A stretch of 64,000 nucleotides of DNA from Jilunia laotingensis (lineage in GTDB: Bacteria > Bacteroidota > Bacteroidia > Bacteroidales > Bacteroidaceae). The stretch's first letter is position 1, and each line of letters begins with the position of its first letter. Below are positions 56,901 through 63,698 of this stretch, in pieces. Made by a program: the position numbers and the translations under genes. The DNA lies in contig NZ_JACRTF010000001.1 of NCBI RefSeq assembly GCF_014385165.1, forward strand, positions 868,001 through 932,000, given 5' to 3'. A model generated the notes under the pieces. That model worked only from the letters and a program-made list of their open reading frames with translations, ran no database searches and was not told where the DNA came from.

Positions 56901-56981
56901 TCCATCGGCACGAACCAAAGTGCTGATTCCTAAAAGCAAAAATAGGATCAGTGACATAATTACCAAAGTATGTTTTTTCAT
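50916..56981 (-). CDS. SpvB/FG-GAP/Rhs polymorphic toxin with C-terminal PD-(D/E)XK nuclease
   Basis: 2021 residues. Signal peptide (~1-25). SpvB-like start (MQPQITVGYNSQSGNGIMGYGWNVS, ~98-122). About seven FG-GAP/VCBS calcium-loop repeats (DFNGDGKTD types) at ~370-720. Many YD repeats follow, then the Rhs core end YDAWGNLRSP...NMNARLYDPLIGRFLSPDPY (~1630-1690) and DQNGEFWW. A Gly/Ala-rich segment (~1725-1850) leads to a tip with QKGELGVQA (~1910), RFDFVG (~1944) and YEIKNG (~1958), a PD-(D/E)XK nuclease pattern. The tip should cleave nucleic acid in rival cells; the Rhs cage encloses it until delivery. Confidence 0.88.
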   Translation of the reverse strand: MKKHTLVIMSLILFLLLGISTLVRADGLPTFDWNKMSSPSVVSGISALPVVYQEIPDPSRTLDTSMKVGRIEGTVDVSSTGAATYQIPIKVLDGTNKMQPQITVGYNSQSGNGIMGYGWNVSAISFITRTGKNFYFDGTSEAVQLGLSDNLLLDGKRLIRIIGSYLSIGSVYAPEVEDYSLVDYVTINGRDAFRVRTKDGMVYEYGTNSDSYIKAQNSNYALYWLLSKVSDRHGNYMLYHYDTNLSSGEFRISSIEYTGNTNVAPYNRVDFVYNTRDDAIESYVAGNMVSQRVLLTGIKSSSHGKVLKEYKFKYIYDHYYSKLSEIEEYGLNGSRYNSTIINWGDIDGEYSRYANEYLATLSSTYHGAYPDFLDFNGDGMTDMMVYPNKKPGEYNSSDEAVLYLAYSSYGNTAFAKKFIFTLNENFVRFAYADLNGDGKLDLIYINKLDRFDYDFHYLLSDGEGYSTGLSASFSNEDPRILVGDFNGDGKMEVLTRDGKLYNEERTVIASGGIDDWGDDYVYCYPNSTYIVDFDGDGKSDILAMNGNSSWVYTLRGNTFVKLPTFTGSTLKNWAFNYFGDFNGDGKTDVLCKEAYNPANVALYLSTGTSFVKKQITGHDISSKVYVGDCNKDGKSEIVHCGITTDGKLRIKVGTFNGTNFDTEYYTSRYMDPAVIKDNPENIAQSNIAVGDFDGDGRAELILGGYTDTNVIFEFNDKMNLLVKEIIDGYNKRVQFQYAPLTQSGIYTDTGGTEEFSVMNPKFPLYVVSYKRINAGSSYQASSYYYENVCVHCQGKGLLCFKNIEEIDRQKQTKIIYSYSYNTDAYLPLLWKKEVKTTDGSLLYEQASYFSILSKGSKRYESLLMKRTETDKLKGTTISERFEGYYVGIPRGVTTTTNNYSEKRKTTVFNVETATQRLLGLPLEVTILKRKVGKEPWPELTLYNYDALYNLQSKETCISSRDNRISQDSYTYDSFGNILTASVRPYGSDNQLKTSYKYSANGLNLIEKTDPMGFKTSYFYDERGLLTQRKDFRGNATTFSYDDMGELVQTSYPEGVIEKRNVSWETSVPEALYSVRINSSKEPESVAYYNLMGQEVKTGIRQYNGRMLYVDNTYDTNCLLQKKSLPYTGSSASLWDTYTYDQFDRLTKIKYASGREDTYSYSGTSITENKNGIQTVRTTDSRGKLIKVTDASGTVCYSYLSNGSPDSISVNDAIYTTFDYDEYGRQIKLIDPNTGTKTMTYDHCGNVASETNGNGNVVEYRYDNYNRKIKQEYVGELTTDYSYNEDDGLLASEISSNGTSKTYTYDEYGNLLSEYERSGVNGFNLGKNYVYDKGLVSRIYYTYEPQPFATMAIGNEKYEYLNGHLVKIYWNDKEVWEISGINDQGLITDCTTGALSRTYAYDSYGSLLRRTVKNLNTGVMMQAFGYHFSPTSGNLMWRKDEKRNLQENFEYDMLNRLTSFGGATAKYSMEGNIEYLSTVGSMKYDREKPYAIESLTLSPSSLQNTDKQEVIYNKMNLPSKISQGGNNATFTYYGNGERAKMRITRPDPWTKIVGGLYYDHYYFGNKCEVIYDEYTQSCKRILYVGGDAYNASAVYVQNGASEWKLYYICRDYLGSITLVTDASGNSIQELSYDAWGNLRSPVNHIVYASGKAPELFLGRGYTGHEHLPLFGLINMNARLYDPLIGRFLSPDPYVQLPDNLQSFNRYTYGMNNPLCYVDQNGEFWWFVAAAAIGGFANLVCNWDNIDNLGQGLAYFGVGAFAGVAGLAAGGAAAAALGPIAGFAGGSVVGMASGAVSGFVLGGGNALVGGASFGEAFEKGMVGFFSGGLTGGITGGLTSGFTSYMQGKNFWNGDNIALGRNAFSLKNTPLEELERHNPNAFLPDEIPDIAALDSPMSSTESLINQRMTPYQKGELGVQAAIEDFKSEGGIIYSKEVSVELNGVRNRFDFVGEKNNMLYLYEIKNGAAAGFTKNQKINLPQFLMNKPTFIPVGGNAMQVPNFQNIVPLRQPYTGNYIVVIKHVF

Positions 56982-57010
56982 ATTTGTAAAGTATATAGAT
57001 CAAGTATCAA

Positions 57011-57433
57011 TTATTCCTTAAAGATTTTCCAAATCGTGCTATTCTCATCAATGTTTATTTGCATCAAATAAATGCCGTTTTGTTCATCTCTGATATCCAT
57101 AAATGCCTGTCCTGCATTCACTTCTGCTCTCCTCATCAATTTACCTTCAATGTTATACAATATAACAGTAACCTGATTTTCAGTATCAATATTAGATATA
57201 TTAATTACAAGATCACCTTTAGTAGGGTTTGGGTAAATTCTGATCTCATGCTCTTCAATTCTATCCGAATATGATTCAGGATTTTTATCGTCCTTCGCTT
57301 CACTTGCCCTAGACAAGGCTATTTCCCTTTTAATTCTATTACCGGCATTATCATAACTATACCGGATCACATCCTGTCCATAAGCAGCCCAAAGGTAGCA
57401 AAGGGAAATACATAATAATACAAACTTTCTCAT
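57011..57433 (-). CDS. Small secreted Rhs companion with YD motif and Por-type tail
   Basis: 140 residues. Signal peptide to about residue 19 (AAYGQ), then a single YD-like motif IRYSYDNAGNRIKREI (~22-37), a linker, and a C-terminal Por/T9SS-type sorting domain (EIRIYPNPTKGDLVINI...NGIYLMQINIDENSTIWKIFKE, ~64-140). It lies 29 bases before the Rhs gene and opens the operon. It may help secrete or anchor the large protein; that is inference from position and motif. Confidence 0.75.
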   Translation of the reverse strand: MRKFVLLCISLCYLWAAYGQDVIRYSYDNAGNRIKREIALSRASEAKDDKNPESYSDRIEEHEIRIYPNPTKGDLVINISNIDTENQVTVILYNIEGKLMRRAEVNAGQAFMDIRDEQNGIYLMQINIDENSTIWKIFKE

Positions 57434-58209
57434 AGTTTCTTATTTTATTAATGTGTTCTACTTGCCATAAACACATGTAAAGCAATGTGTCATCAATAAC
57501 TGTTCGTGCATTACAAAAACAAAAGTAGAGAGTTTACTTGAGATGTCCAAGCAATTGAGTCCGAAAAATACATGTAATAGCTATTTACTGTTTTTAGTCA
57601 TTTATTTGAAGACAAAATCAAAGAAAAATATGTTACATTCCCAAAGGTATACCGGACAAATATCATATTAACAGGAAAAACAGTCGGTTTCTCATCACTT
57701 TGCTTCCATTCTTTTCTTTTCAATAACCAGCCTCTCTTTCTAAAAGAGTGAAACAGACTTTCAAAGCATGAGTTCAGGGGTCAGAAACCAGAAAAATGGG
57801 CATTTTGACGGACAAAACTAGCATCATCATCAGATGAAATACTAATTTCCAACAGATAAAATAACCATATCCAGCAGATAAAGTATTAATTTCCATCAAA
57901 TGAAGTATCCTTTATCTATAAAAAGGGGGTTCATTTCCATGAAAAATGCATTTCTTCGTCTTTTCTTTCGCTATTTCGAACTTTCCGATGATGCTTCCCG
58001 GTCTGACAAATTAAAGTTAAATCGCATCAAAATCGATCATTACGGACATAAAATACAAGAAAGGAGAAGCCTCATACCAATATTCGTTCCGTTTGGATGG
58101 AAAGACGGAAAATCCTGATTGCACTACAATCGTTTTTTATGAGCGGAGCGTACCATTGACCGGAATACAGCCTTCAGAGACGCACTTGAAAGACAGAATG
58201 TCAATTTGT
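57434..58209. other. Non-coding region upstream of the Rhs operon
   Basis: About 780 bases holding the 22-bp repeat array and presumably the promoter of the Rhs operon. A 72-codon rightward frame (57900-58118) overlaps the last repeat and lacks any protein-like pattern. Confidence 0.6.
57831..57918. repeat. Four tandem 22-bp repeats
   Basis: Units start at 57831, 57853, 57875 and 57897, each opening with CAGAT(G/A)AA or CAAATGAA and, in three, closing near TTTCC or TATCC. Spacing is exactly 22 bases, two helical turns. Divergence increases in the last unit. No spacers. Confidence 0.75.
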
Positions 58210-59481
58210 CTATCGTAATGCCCGGAAGTCTTCCCCGGTAGGATTTTGGAATACGGACAGGCCAAACTCTGGAATGATGGCCAAAACATGATCGAACACA
58301 TCCGCCTGTATACCTTCATAAGGCACCCAATCCTTGACAGAAGAGAAAAAATAGAGTTCAAGAGGAATACCCTGTTCGGTAGGCTGCAACTGACGAACCA
58401 TACAGGTCAGTTCTTTATTCACATCGGGCAGACTTTTCAGATAGTTCGTCAGATAAGCGCGGAACACGCCCAGATTGGTCTGGCGGCGACCGTTCACCAA
58501 TATGGAGTTGTCGATGTCATGCTCCTTATTATAATGTTCGACTACCTTTTCGGTCTTATCAATATACTCTTTCAACAGGCGTATCTTCCTGTATTTAGCC
58601 AGCATCTCCGGAGTGCAAAACCGGACGGTACGCATGTCGATATTGATCGAACGCTTCACACGCCTACCACCGGAATCGCGCATGCCTTGCCAGTTCTGGA
58701 AAGAATCACTCACCAAAGCGTAGGGCGGGATGGTGATGATCGTATTGTCCCAGTTGCGCACTTTAACCGTATTGAGAGTGACCTCGATAACCGTCCCGTC
58801 CGCACCGTACTTAGGCATCGAAATCCAGTCGCCCACCTTCAACATGTTATTGGCGGAAAGCTGGATGCCGGACACGAACCCCATAATGCTGTCCTTAAAC
58901 ACCAGCATCAGTATGGCGGCCGAAGCTCCCAAACCGGTCAGCAGGAACATCGGGGACTTATTTATCAGAATACTGATGATTACGATGCCTCCGATAAAAA
59001 ACAGAGTGACTTGAGCCGTTTGCAACAAGCCTTTCAGCGGACGGTCACGAAACTGCTCGCGCTGGCTGTACACATGGTAAACGGCAGAAAGGAACACACT
59101 GATGAACTTAAGAAATACGGCAATGATGTAAATCAAGCACATGCGCTGTATGAAGCTCAGTGTAGCGCCATTGGATATGGCAAGCGGCAAAAGCAGATAC
59201 AAAACGACAGGAGCTACCATGTGGCTGACGTAAATCATCACTTTACGGTCGAAAACGATATCGTCCCAAGTCGCTTTAGTCTGTTTGACCAGCTTCGCCA
59301 CCACTTTCAGGATCACATGACGGCAAACGGCATCGCATAGGAATGCAATAGCCAGAATAAAAACCAGAATAATAGCTTTCGTAAAACTGTCAGCCCATGA
59401 CTGACTCAGCCCCCATGAGAGGAGTTCGTCTTTTATAAAAGTTGTAATCTCTTCCATTTGTATCGTTTGAGTTGCTATCAT
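58210..59481 (-). CDS. MscS-family mechanosensitive channel
   Basis: 423 residues (or 415 from the ATG at 59457). Several N-terminal transmembrane helices, then the pore-lining and upper beta-domain pattern LTGLGASAAILMLVFKDSIMGFVSGIQLSANNMLKVGDWISMP (~185-228) and NWDNTIITIPPYALVSDSFQNW (~245-266), both MscS hallmarks. It releases solutes under osmotic downshock. The long cytoplasmic C-terminus resembles the YbdG-type subgroup. Confidence 0.92.
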   Translation of the reverse strand: MIATQTIQMEEITTFIKDELLSWGLSQSWADSFTKAIILVFILAIAFLCDAVCRHVILKVVAKLVKQTKATWDDIVFDRKVMIYVSHMVAPVVLYLLLPLAISNGATLSFIQRMCLIYIIAVFLKFISVFLSAVYHVYSQREQFRDRPLKGLLQTAQVTLFFIGGIVIISILINKSPMFLLTGLGASAAILMLVFKDSIMGFVSGIQLSANNMLKVGDWISMPKYGADGTVIEVTLNTVKVRNWDNTIITIPPYALVSDSFQNWQGMRDSGGRRVKRSINIDMRTVRFCTPEMLAKYRKIRLLKEYIDKTEKVVEHYNKEHDIDNSILVNGRRQTNLGVFRAYLTNYLKSLPDVNKELTCMVRQLQPTEQGIPLELYFFSSVKDWVPYEGIQADVFDHVLAIIPEFGLSVFQNPTGEDFRALR

Positions 59482-59520
59482 AACCGGGTAACAGCTGAAT
59501 TACCCGTTTGTTTAACTTCA

Positions 59521-60528
59521 TTATCCCTTTTCAAGAAAATCCCTCACATCCTCGCGTAGCCACTGATGCAAATATAGGGATTTATAAGCACTGTTCTTCC
59601 GCAGCATCACCTCCACGCTGATCTGGCTGTTCTGATAGCACGTCAGTTCATTGCGGAACTGCAAATTATGCTCTGCCAGTTTTTTAATCTCCAGTTCCCT
59701 TTCTCTGCGCAATGCCGTGCATACAGGGATCAGAAGCTTCATCACCACATTATCCATGATGTGATGTCCCTGTATATATAAGTAAGTGGTTTCCGGCACT
59801 AAGCCTAACTTACGCAACCGGACACCTAAAGCATCCACCTCCCCGATGAAATGCGGAAAGCGTTTCCGAAGCTCGGACAGTTTAGCCGTAACCACCCTTT
59901 GCATGGCATCCAACGCGCGTTCGGGATGGCGGAGACTTACATCCTGCAACCGGACGTAAGAATTGAAATCGCTCATTGTGAACGTATGGGTATCATGACG
60001 GTGGTAAAACCAGATGTTCCACAGAAACAGAGGATAGGCGATCTGCGAATAACGTTTCATGAATGCCGGGAAATCGATCAATGAATGATCGTTCAAAGTA
60101 GCTTGCACGCATACTTCATGAAGACTTTCCGCAAAGCAATGATGATTCTCGATGGCATAAGTATACGTCTGGAAGATATAACGGTTCCGGTTTATTTTAC
60201 GGGAAGTGGACGTAGCTCCCTGCAACAGGAAATCATAATCGCTATCGACACAGGCAATAAGGCTTTTGCCCAACTCATCCGTATTCAAAGTGTTCATCAG
60301 CACCATCTTCTTCCCTTTTGCCAACGAAGTGGCGGAAGGAAGCATTACCTGAAAATAGCATTCATCATTCTCAAACTCTTCCAGCAAAGTACGCCAAAAG
60401 GGCACATCATCGTAACTTTCCACATAAGCCACAATCCTACGGCGCGACTTTTTAGGGTAAAGCTTGTGAGCCGCATCAAAATAAGCAGAAGTCAGATTGT
60501 CGCGTAAATTTCGTGCCACGGGATTCAA
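59521..60528 (-). CDS. DUF4435 (Toprim-like) protein, PARIS AriB-like
   Basis: 335 residues. The N-terminal domain shows a Toprim pattern: Glu in RIVAYVESYDDVPFW (~29-43), Asp-x-Asp in ACVDSDYDFLL (~92-102) and YAIENHHCF (~127). DUF4435 proteins pair with AAA ATPases; in the PARIS phage-defence system the DUF4435 nuclease AriB is released from AriA on sensing a phage anti-restriction protein. Its start overlaps the upstream ATPase gene by 4 bases, giving the same gene order as PARIS. Confidence 0.82.
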   Translation of the reverse strand: MNPVARNLRDNLTSAYFDAAHKLYPKKSRRRIVAYVESYDDVPFWRTLLEEFENDECYFQVMLPSATSLAKGKKMVLMNTLNTDELGKSLIACVDSDYDFLLQGATSTSRKINRNRYIFQTYTYAIENHHCFAESLHEVCVQATLNDHSLIDFPAFMKRYSQIAYPLFLWNIWFYHRHDTHTFTMSDFNSYVRLQDVSLRHPERALDAMQRVVTAKLSELRKRFPHFIGEVDALGVRLRKLGLVPETTYLYIQGHHIMDNVVMKLLIPVCTALRRERELEIKKLAEHNLQFRNELTCYQNSQISVEVMLRKNSAYKSLYLHQWLREDVRDFLEKG

Positions 60529-61355
60529 TGATTAATGTTAGTAGATATATCGCTTACCTCCGTTACGGCATCAAGCCATCCCTCCATGATGACGGCAGGT
60601 GAATGGGTTGTCAGTATGATTTGCACATTCGGGTTCAGCTCCCTGATCATGGCGATGAGTTTCTGCTGCCATTCGATGTGGAGCGATGCTTCCGGTTCAT
60701 CCATAAAAAGGACACAATGTTCGTTGTTCTGAACCAATACGGTCAGCAAGATAATAAGCATTTGTTTCTCTCCGGAAGAGAGTTTATAAGGCAACAAAAG
60801 TTCACCGTCCTGATGGAAAGCGATATCATTCCGTTTCCGGTCAATCTTTTTCCGGGTATAACTGAACAGCTCGTCTATCAAGTCTTGAAAGCGCTTTTTG
60901 GCTTGGGACAGCCCGGCAGCTTTCTTTCGCTGTTCATCATCATTACCGGAAAGGAGATCGATCATCTTATTGCCGATATTCACCTGATAATCCAGATAGC
61001 GGCGCTGTAAAAGATAGAGTTGCCAGTCCAGTTCCGACTTTACATTTTTGTCGGCCATCCGGGCGGTAAAATCGCCCATGATGAGGGGACGGTCGTAACT
61101 GCGGATCACGTCATAAGGGATAAAAGTCGCTTCGGGATCATCGAAATAAATCGACACTCCGTCTTTCACTCCGTTTTTCACTTCTCCCGTAAGTTCTTCC
61201 AGATAACCCACGGAACGGTTGAGGATGGTTGTCTTCCCTACCCCATTGATGCCCGAAAGAATATTTACCTCCGGATTCAGATCCCAGGCGATGTCGTATC
61301 GCCCCCATAACCCGGTTATTTCAATGCGCCTGATATAATTGGCCTGTTTTTCCAT
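60525..61355 (-). CDS. ABC/AAA-type ATPase partner of DUF4435, PARIS AriA-like
   Basis: 276 residues. Walker A NILSGINGVGKTTILN (~30-45), ABC signature KLSSGEKQMLIILL (~190-203), Walker B HCVLFMDEPEASLH (~210-223) and H-loop QIILTTHSPAVIME (~242-255). This is an SMC/ABC-like ATPase of the AAA_15/AAA_21 group. It appears shorter than the AriA proteins I know of, so it may be a compact relative or a non-defence cousin. First gene of the pair. Confidence 0.82.
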   Translation of the reverse strand: MEKQANYIRRIEITGLWGRYDIAWDLNPEVNILSGINGVGKTTILNRSVGYLEELTGEVKNGVKDGVSIYFDDPEATFIPYDVIRSYDRPLIMGDFTARMADKNVKSELDWQLYLLQRRYLDYQVNIGNKMIDLLSGNDDEQRKKAAGLSQAKKRFQDLIDELFSYTRKKIDRKRNDIAFHQDGELLLPYKLSSGEKQMLIILLTVLVQNNEHCVLFMDEPEASLHIEWQQKLIAMIRELNPNVQIILTTHSPAVIMEGWLDAVTEVSDISTNINH

Positions 61356-61407
61356 ACTGTTCTTGCTTTATATCAAGGCAAATATAGAGAAATCAAATGA
61401 TAAAATA

Positions 61408-61440
61408 GTTACCTTTGCCGGAGTTTTCGATAAAGGTAAC
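61408..61440. promoter_or_regulatory. Inverted repeat overlapping the EamA promoter
   Basis: GTTACCTTT (61408-61416) and AAAGGTAAC (61432-61440) are exact inverted copies 15 bases apart. The left arm contains the -7 box TACCTTTG (61410-61417); the repeat ends 7 bases before the ATG at 61448. It may be an operator or an mRNA hairpin over the start. Confidence 0.55.
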
Positions 61441-61447
61441 AAAAAAG

Positions 61448-62353
61448 ATGAATATCAGCAAGAATACGCAAGGGCATCTGTTTGCCCTGACTGCCAACAT
61501 CATGTGGGGATTGATGTCCCCGATCGGCAAATCCGCATTGCAGGAATTTTCCGCACTTTCGGTCACGACATTCCGTATGGTAGGGGCAGCGGCAGCGTTC
61601 TGGATTCTTTCCGTGTTTTGCCGACAAGAACACGTACCCCCTAAAGACATGTTGAAGATCTTCTTCGCTTCACTATTCGCATTAGTATTCAATCAGGGCG
61701 TGTTCATTTTCGGATTGTCACTCACATCGCCTATCGATGCGTCCATCGTGACTACCACTTTGCCGATTATCACTATGATTGTGGCTGCCATCTACCTGAA
61801 AGAGCCTATAACAAACAAGAAAGTACTGGGTATCTTTGTCGGGGCAATGGGGGCATTGATATTAATACTGAGCAGTCAGACTTCTGCAAATGGGGGGAGC
61901 AGTATTTGGGGAGATCTGCTATGCTTGCTGGCACAGCTCAGTTTCTCCATCTATCTGACCGTATTCAAGGGATTGACACAACAATATTCTGCCGTGACAA
62001 TCAACAAATGGATGTTCATATACGCCTCGATGTGTTATATTCCATTTTCCTATAATGACATAGCAATCATCCAATGGGAAACCATATCTGCCACGGCTAT
62101 CTTCCAAGTGTCGTATGTAGTGTTAGGGGGAAGCTTCATCGCCTATATCTGCGTGATGACGGCACAGAAACTATTACGCCCAACCGTAGTGAGCATGTAT
62201 AATTACGTCCAACCGATTGTAGCTTCCATCGCAGCGGTCATCATGGGAGTAGGCACTTTCGGATGGGCAAAAGGCTTAGCCATCGGACTTGTATTCCTAG
62301 GGGTCTACATCGTGACACAAAGCAAATCGAGAGCGGATCTTATCAGCCGTTGA
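61448..62353 (+). CDS. DMT-superfamily transporter (EamA)
   Basis: 301 residues, ten predicted membrane segments in two EamA repeats (start QGHLFALTANIMWGLMSPIGKSAL; second repeat GDLLCLLAQLSFSIYLTVFKGL). I chose the ATG at 61448; the open frame from TTG 61415 overlaps the -7 box. Probably exports a small metabolite or amino acid; substrate unknown. Transcribed divergently from the ATPase/DUF4435 pair. Confidence 0.9.
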   Translation: MNISKNTQGHLFALTANIMWGLMSPIGKSALQEFSALSVTTFRMVGAAAAFWILSVFCRQEHVPPKDMLKIFFASLFALVFNQGVFIFGLSLTSPIDASIVTTTLPIITMIVAAIYLKEPITNKKVLGIFVGAMGALILILSSQTSANGGSSIWGDLLCLLAQLSFSIYLTVFKGLTQQYSAVTINKWMFIYASMCYIPFSYNDIAIIQWETISATAIFQVSYVVLGGSFIAYICVMTAQKLLRPTVVSMYNYVQPIVASIAAVIMGVGTFGWAKGLAIGLVFLGVYIVTQSKSRADLISR

Positions 62354-62455
62354 TCCAACTCGCCTATAAAAACGACGGATATCGGAAGGAACGATTCACA
62401 CGTCTTGACCTATTCCAAAAATCCGTCGATTGCGATGTCTTTTGCTTTTGTATAA

Positions 62456-63586
62456 TCACTTCAGATAATTGTTGAAGAATCTTTCCAACTTGTCGAAAGG
62501 TATTACATCCATCCGATCGTATAAATCCACATGGTTTGCTCCGGGAATAATCACCAATTCCTTGTTGTTGCCTTGCAACTTCTTGAAAGCATCCTCGCTG
62601 AAATAACGAGAGTGAGCTTTTTCACCATGAATCATAAGTACAGCACTACGGATTTCATCACTATATGTGAGTAAAGGCATATTGATGAATGACAAAGCCG
62701 AAGTCTTGTTCCAGCCATTGTTCGAATTTAGCGAACGGGAGTGGTAGCCGCGTCCGGTCTTATAGTAATCGTAGTAATCTTTTACGAACTGCGGAGCATC
62801 TGCAGGAAGAGGATCGACCACACCTCCGGCAAGAGCATACGTACCTTTTTTCGCATCCTCAGTCCGCTGGGTGTTAAGCTGCCTACGAAGCTCGTAACGG
62901 GCATCGGCATCCATCGAGTCGAAATAGCCGTTGGCATTGACGCGACTCATGTCGTACATGGTCGAAGTTACGGTTGCCTTAATGCGGGTGTCGATAGCCG
63001 CTGCATTGAGAGCCAAGCCACCCCAGCCGCAAATGCCGAGGATACCGATTCGTTCGGGATCGACATCATTGCGCGTTGAAAGGTAATCGACCGCAGCACT
63101 GAAATCCTCCGTATTGATGTCGGGAGAAGCCACATAACGGGGCTCGCCACCACTTTCGCCTGTGTACGATGGATCGAAAGCAATAGTCAGAAACCCACGC
63201 TCGGCAAGCGTCTGGGCGTAAAGTCCCGACGACTGTTCCTTTACGGCTCCAAATGGACCTGAAACGGCAATGGCGGGTAGTTTGCCTGTCGCATTTTTCG
63301 GTATGTACATATCGGCAGCGAGTGTGATCCCGTAGCGGTTACGGAAAGTCACTTTGCTGTGATTCACTTTATTGCTTTGTGGGAACACCTTATCCCACTC
63401 CTCCACTAAATTCAGATTTCCGTTCATCGTTATATCAGTATTAAATTTATCATCTGCCATTTGGGCGGGATTCTTCATTGCAACAATCTCTCCGGTAGAG
63501 TTTGCAGCAGACAAGTTTCCCATGATGCAAAAGCATGCTAACATTACGACACACAGCTTTCGTTTTGTCAAATTGATATCTTTCAT
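62456..63586 (-). CDS. Secreted alpha/beta-hydrolase (dienelactone-hydrolase-like)
   Basis: 376 residues from ATG 63586 (MKDINLTKRKLCVVMLACFC), with a signal peptide to about LSAA. The nucleophile elbow appears as GILGICGWGGLALNAA, with Cys where Ser is usual (~182-197), a dienelactone-hydrolase-like feature; the Asp/His of the triad probably lie near the end (HGEKAHSR, PGANHVDLYDR). A -7 box TAACTTTG lies at 63617-63624 upstream. The longer frame to 63646 crosses this promoter. Confidence 0.85.
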   Translation of the reverse strand: MKDINLTKRKLCVVMLACFCIMGNLSAANSTGEIVAMKNPAQMADDKFNTDITMNGNLNLVEEWDKVFPQSNKVNHSKVTFRNRYGITLAADMYIPKNATGKLPAIAVSGPFGAVKEQSSGLYAQTLAERGFLTIAFDPSYTGESGGEPRYVASPDINTEDFSAAVDYLSTRNDVDPERIGILGICGWGGLALNAAAIDTRIKATVTSTMYDMSRVNANGYFDSMDADARYELRRQLNTQRTEDAKKGTYALAGGVVDPLPADAPQFVKDYYDYYKTGRGYHSRSLNSNNGWNKTSALSFINMPLLTYSDEIRSAVLMIHGEKAHSRYFSEDAFKKLQGNNKELVIIPGANHVDLYDRMDVIPFDKLERFFNNYLK

Positions 63587-63616
63587 GCCACCTGTAATTT
63601 TATTGATTTCACTTTG

Positions 63617-63624
63617 CAAAGTTA
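63617..63624 (-). promoter_or_regulatory. -7 promoter box of the hydrolase gene
   Basis: On the minus strand TAACTTTG matches TAnnTTTG exactly, about 30 bases before the ATG at 63586. Confidence 0.5.
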
Positions 63625-63698
63625 AAGGATTGCAACAAGTGGCCACCTACCCCAATTACGGATATAACTACCTGATTTACGGATTTCTTTCCTTATTC

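Noticed and set aside
57831-57918. CRISPR-like reading of the 22-bp and 23-bp arrays
   Set aside because: Units abut directly with no unique spacers and there are no cas genes.
57900-58118. 72-codon rightward open frame
   Set aside because: Overlaps the repeat array, lacks a promoter or protein-like pattern, and nothing supports translation.
59521-61355. OLD-type or Gabija system
   Set aside because: ATPase and Toprim parts are separate genes with a DUF4435 pattern, and no UvrD-like helicase is present; PARIS is the nearer match.
61415-61447. Upstream TTG start for the EamA transporter
   Set aside because: It lies inside the -7 promoter box; the ATG at 61448 fits better.
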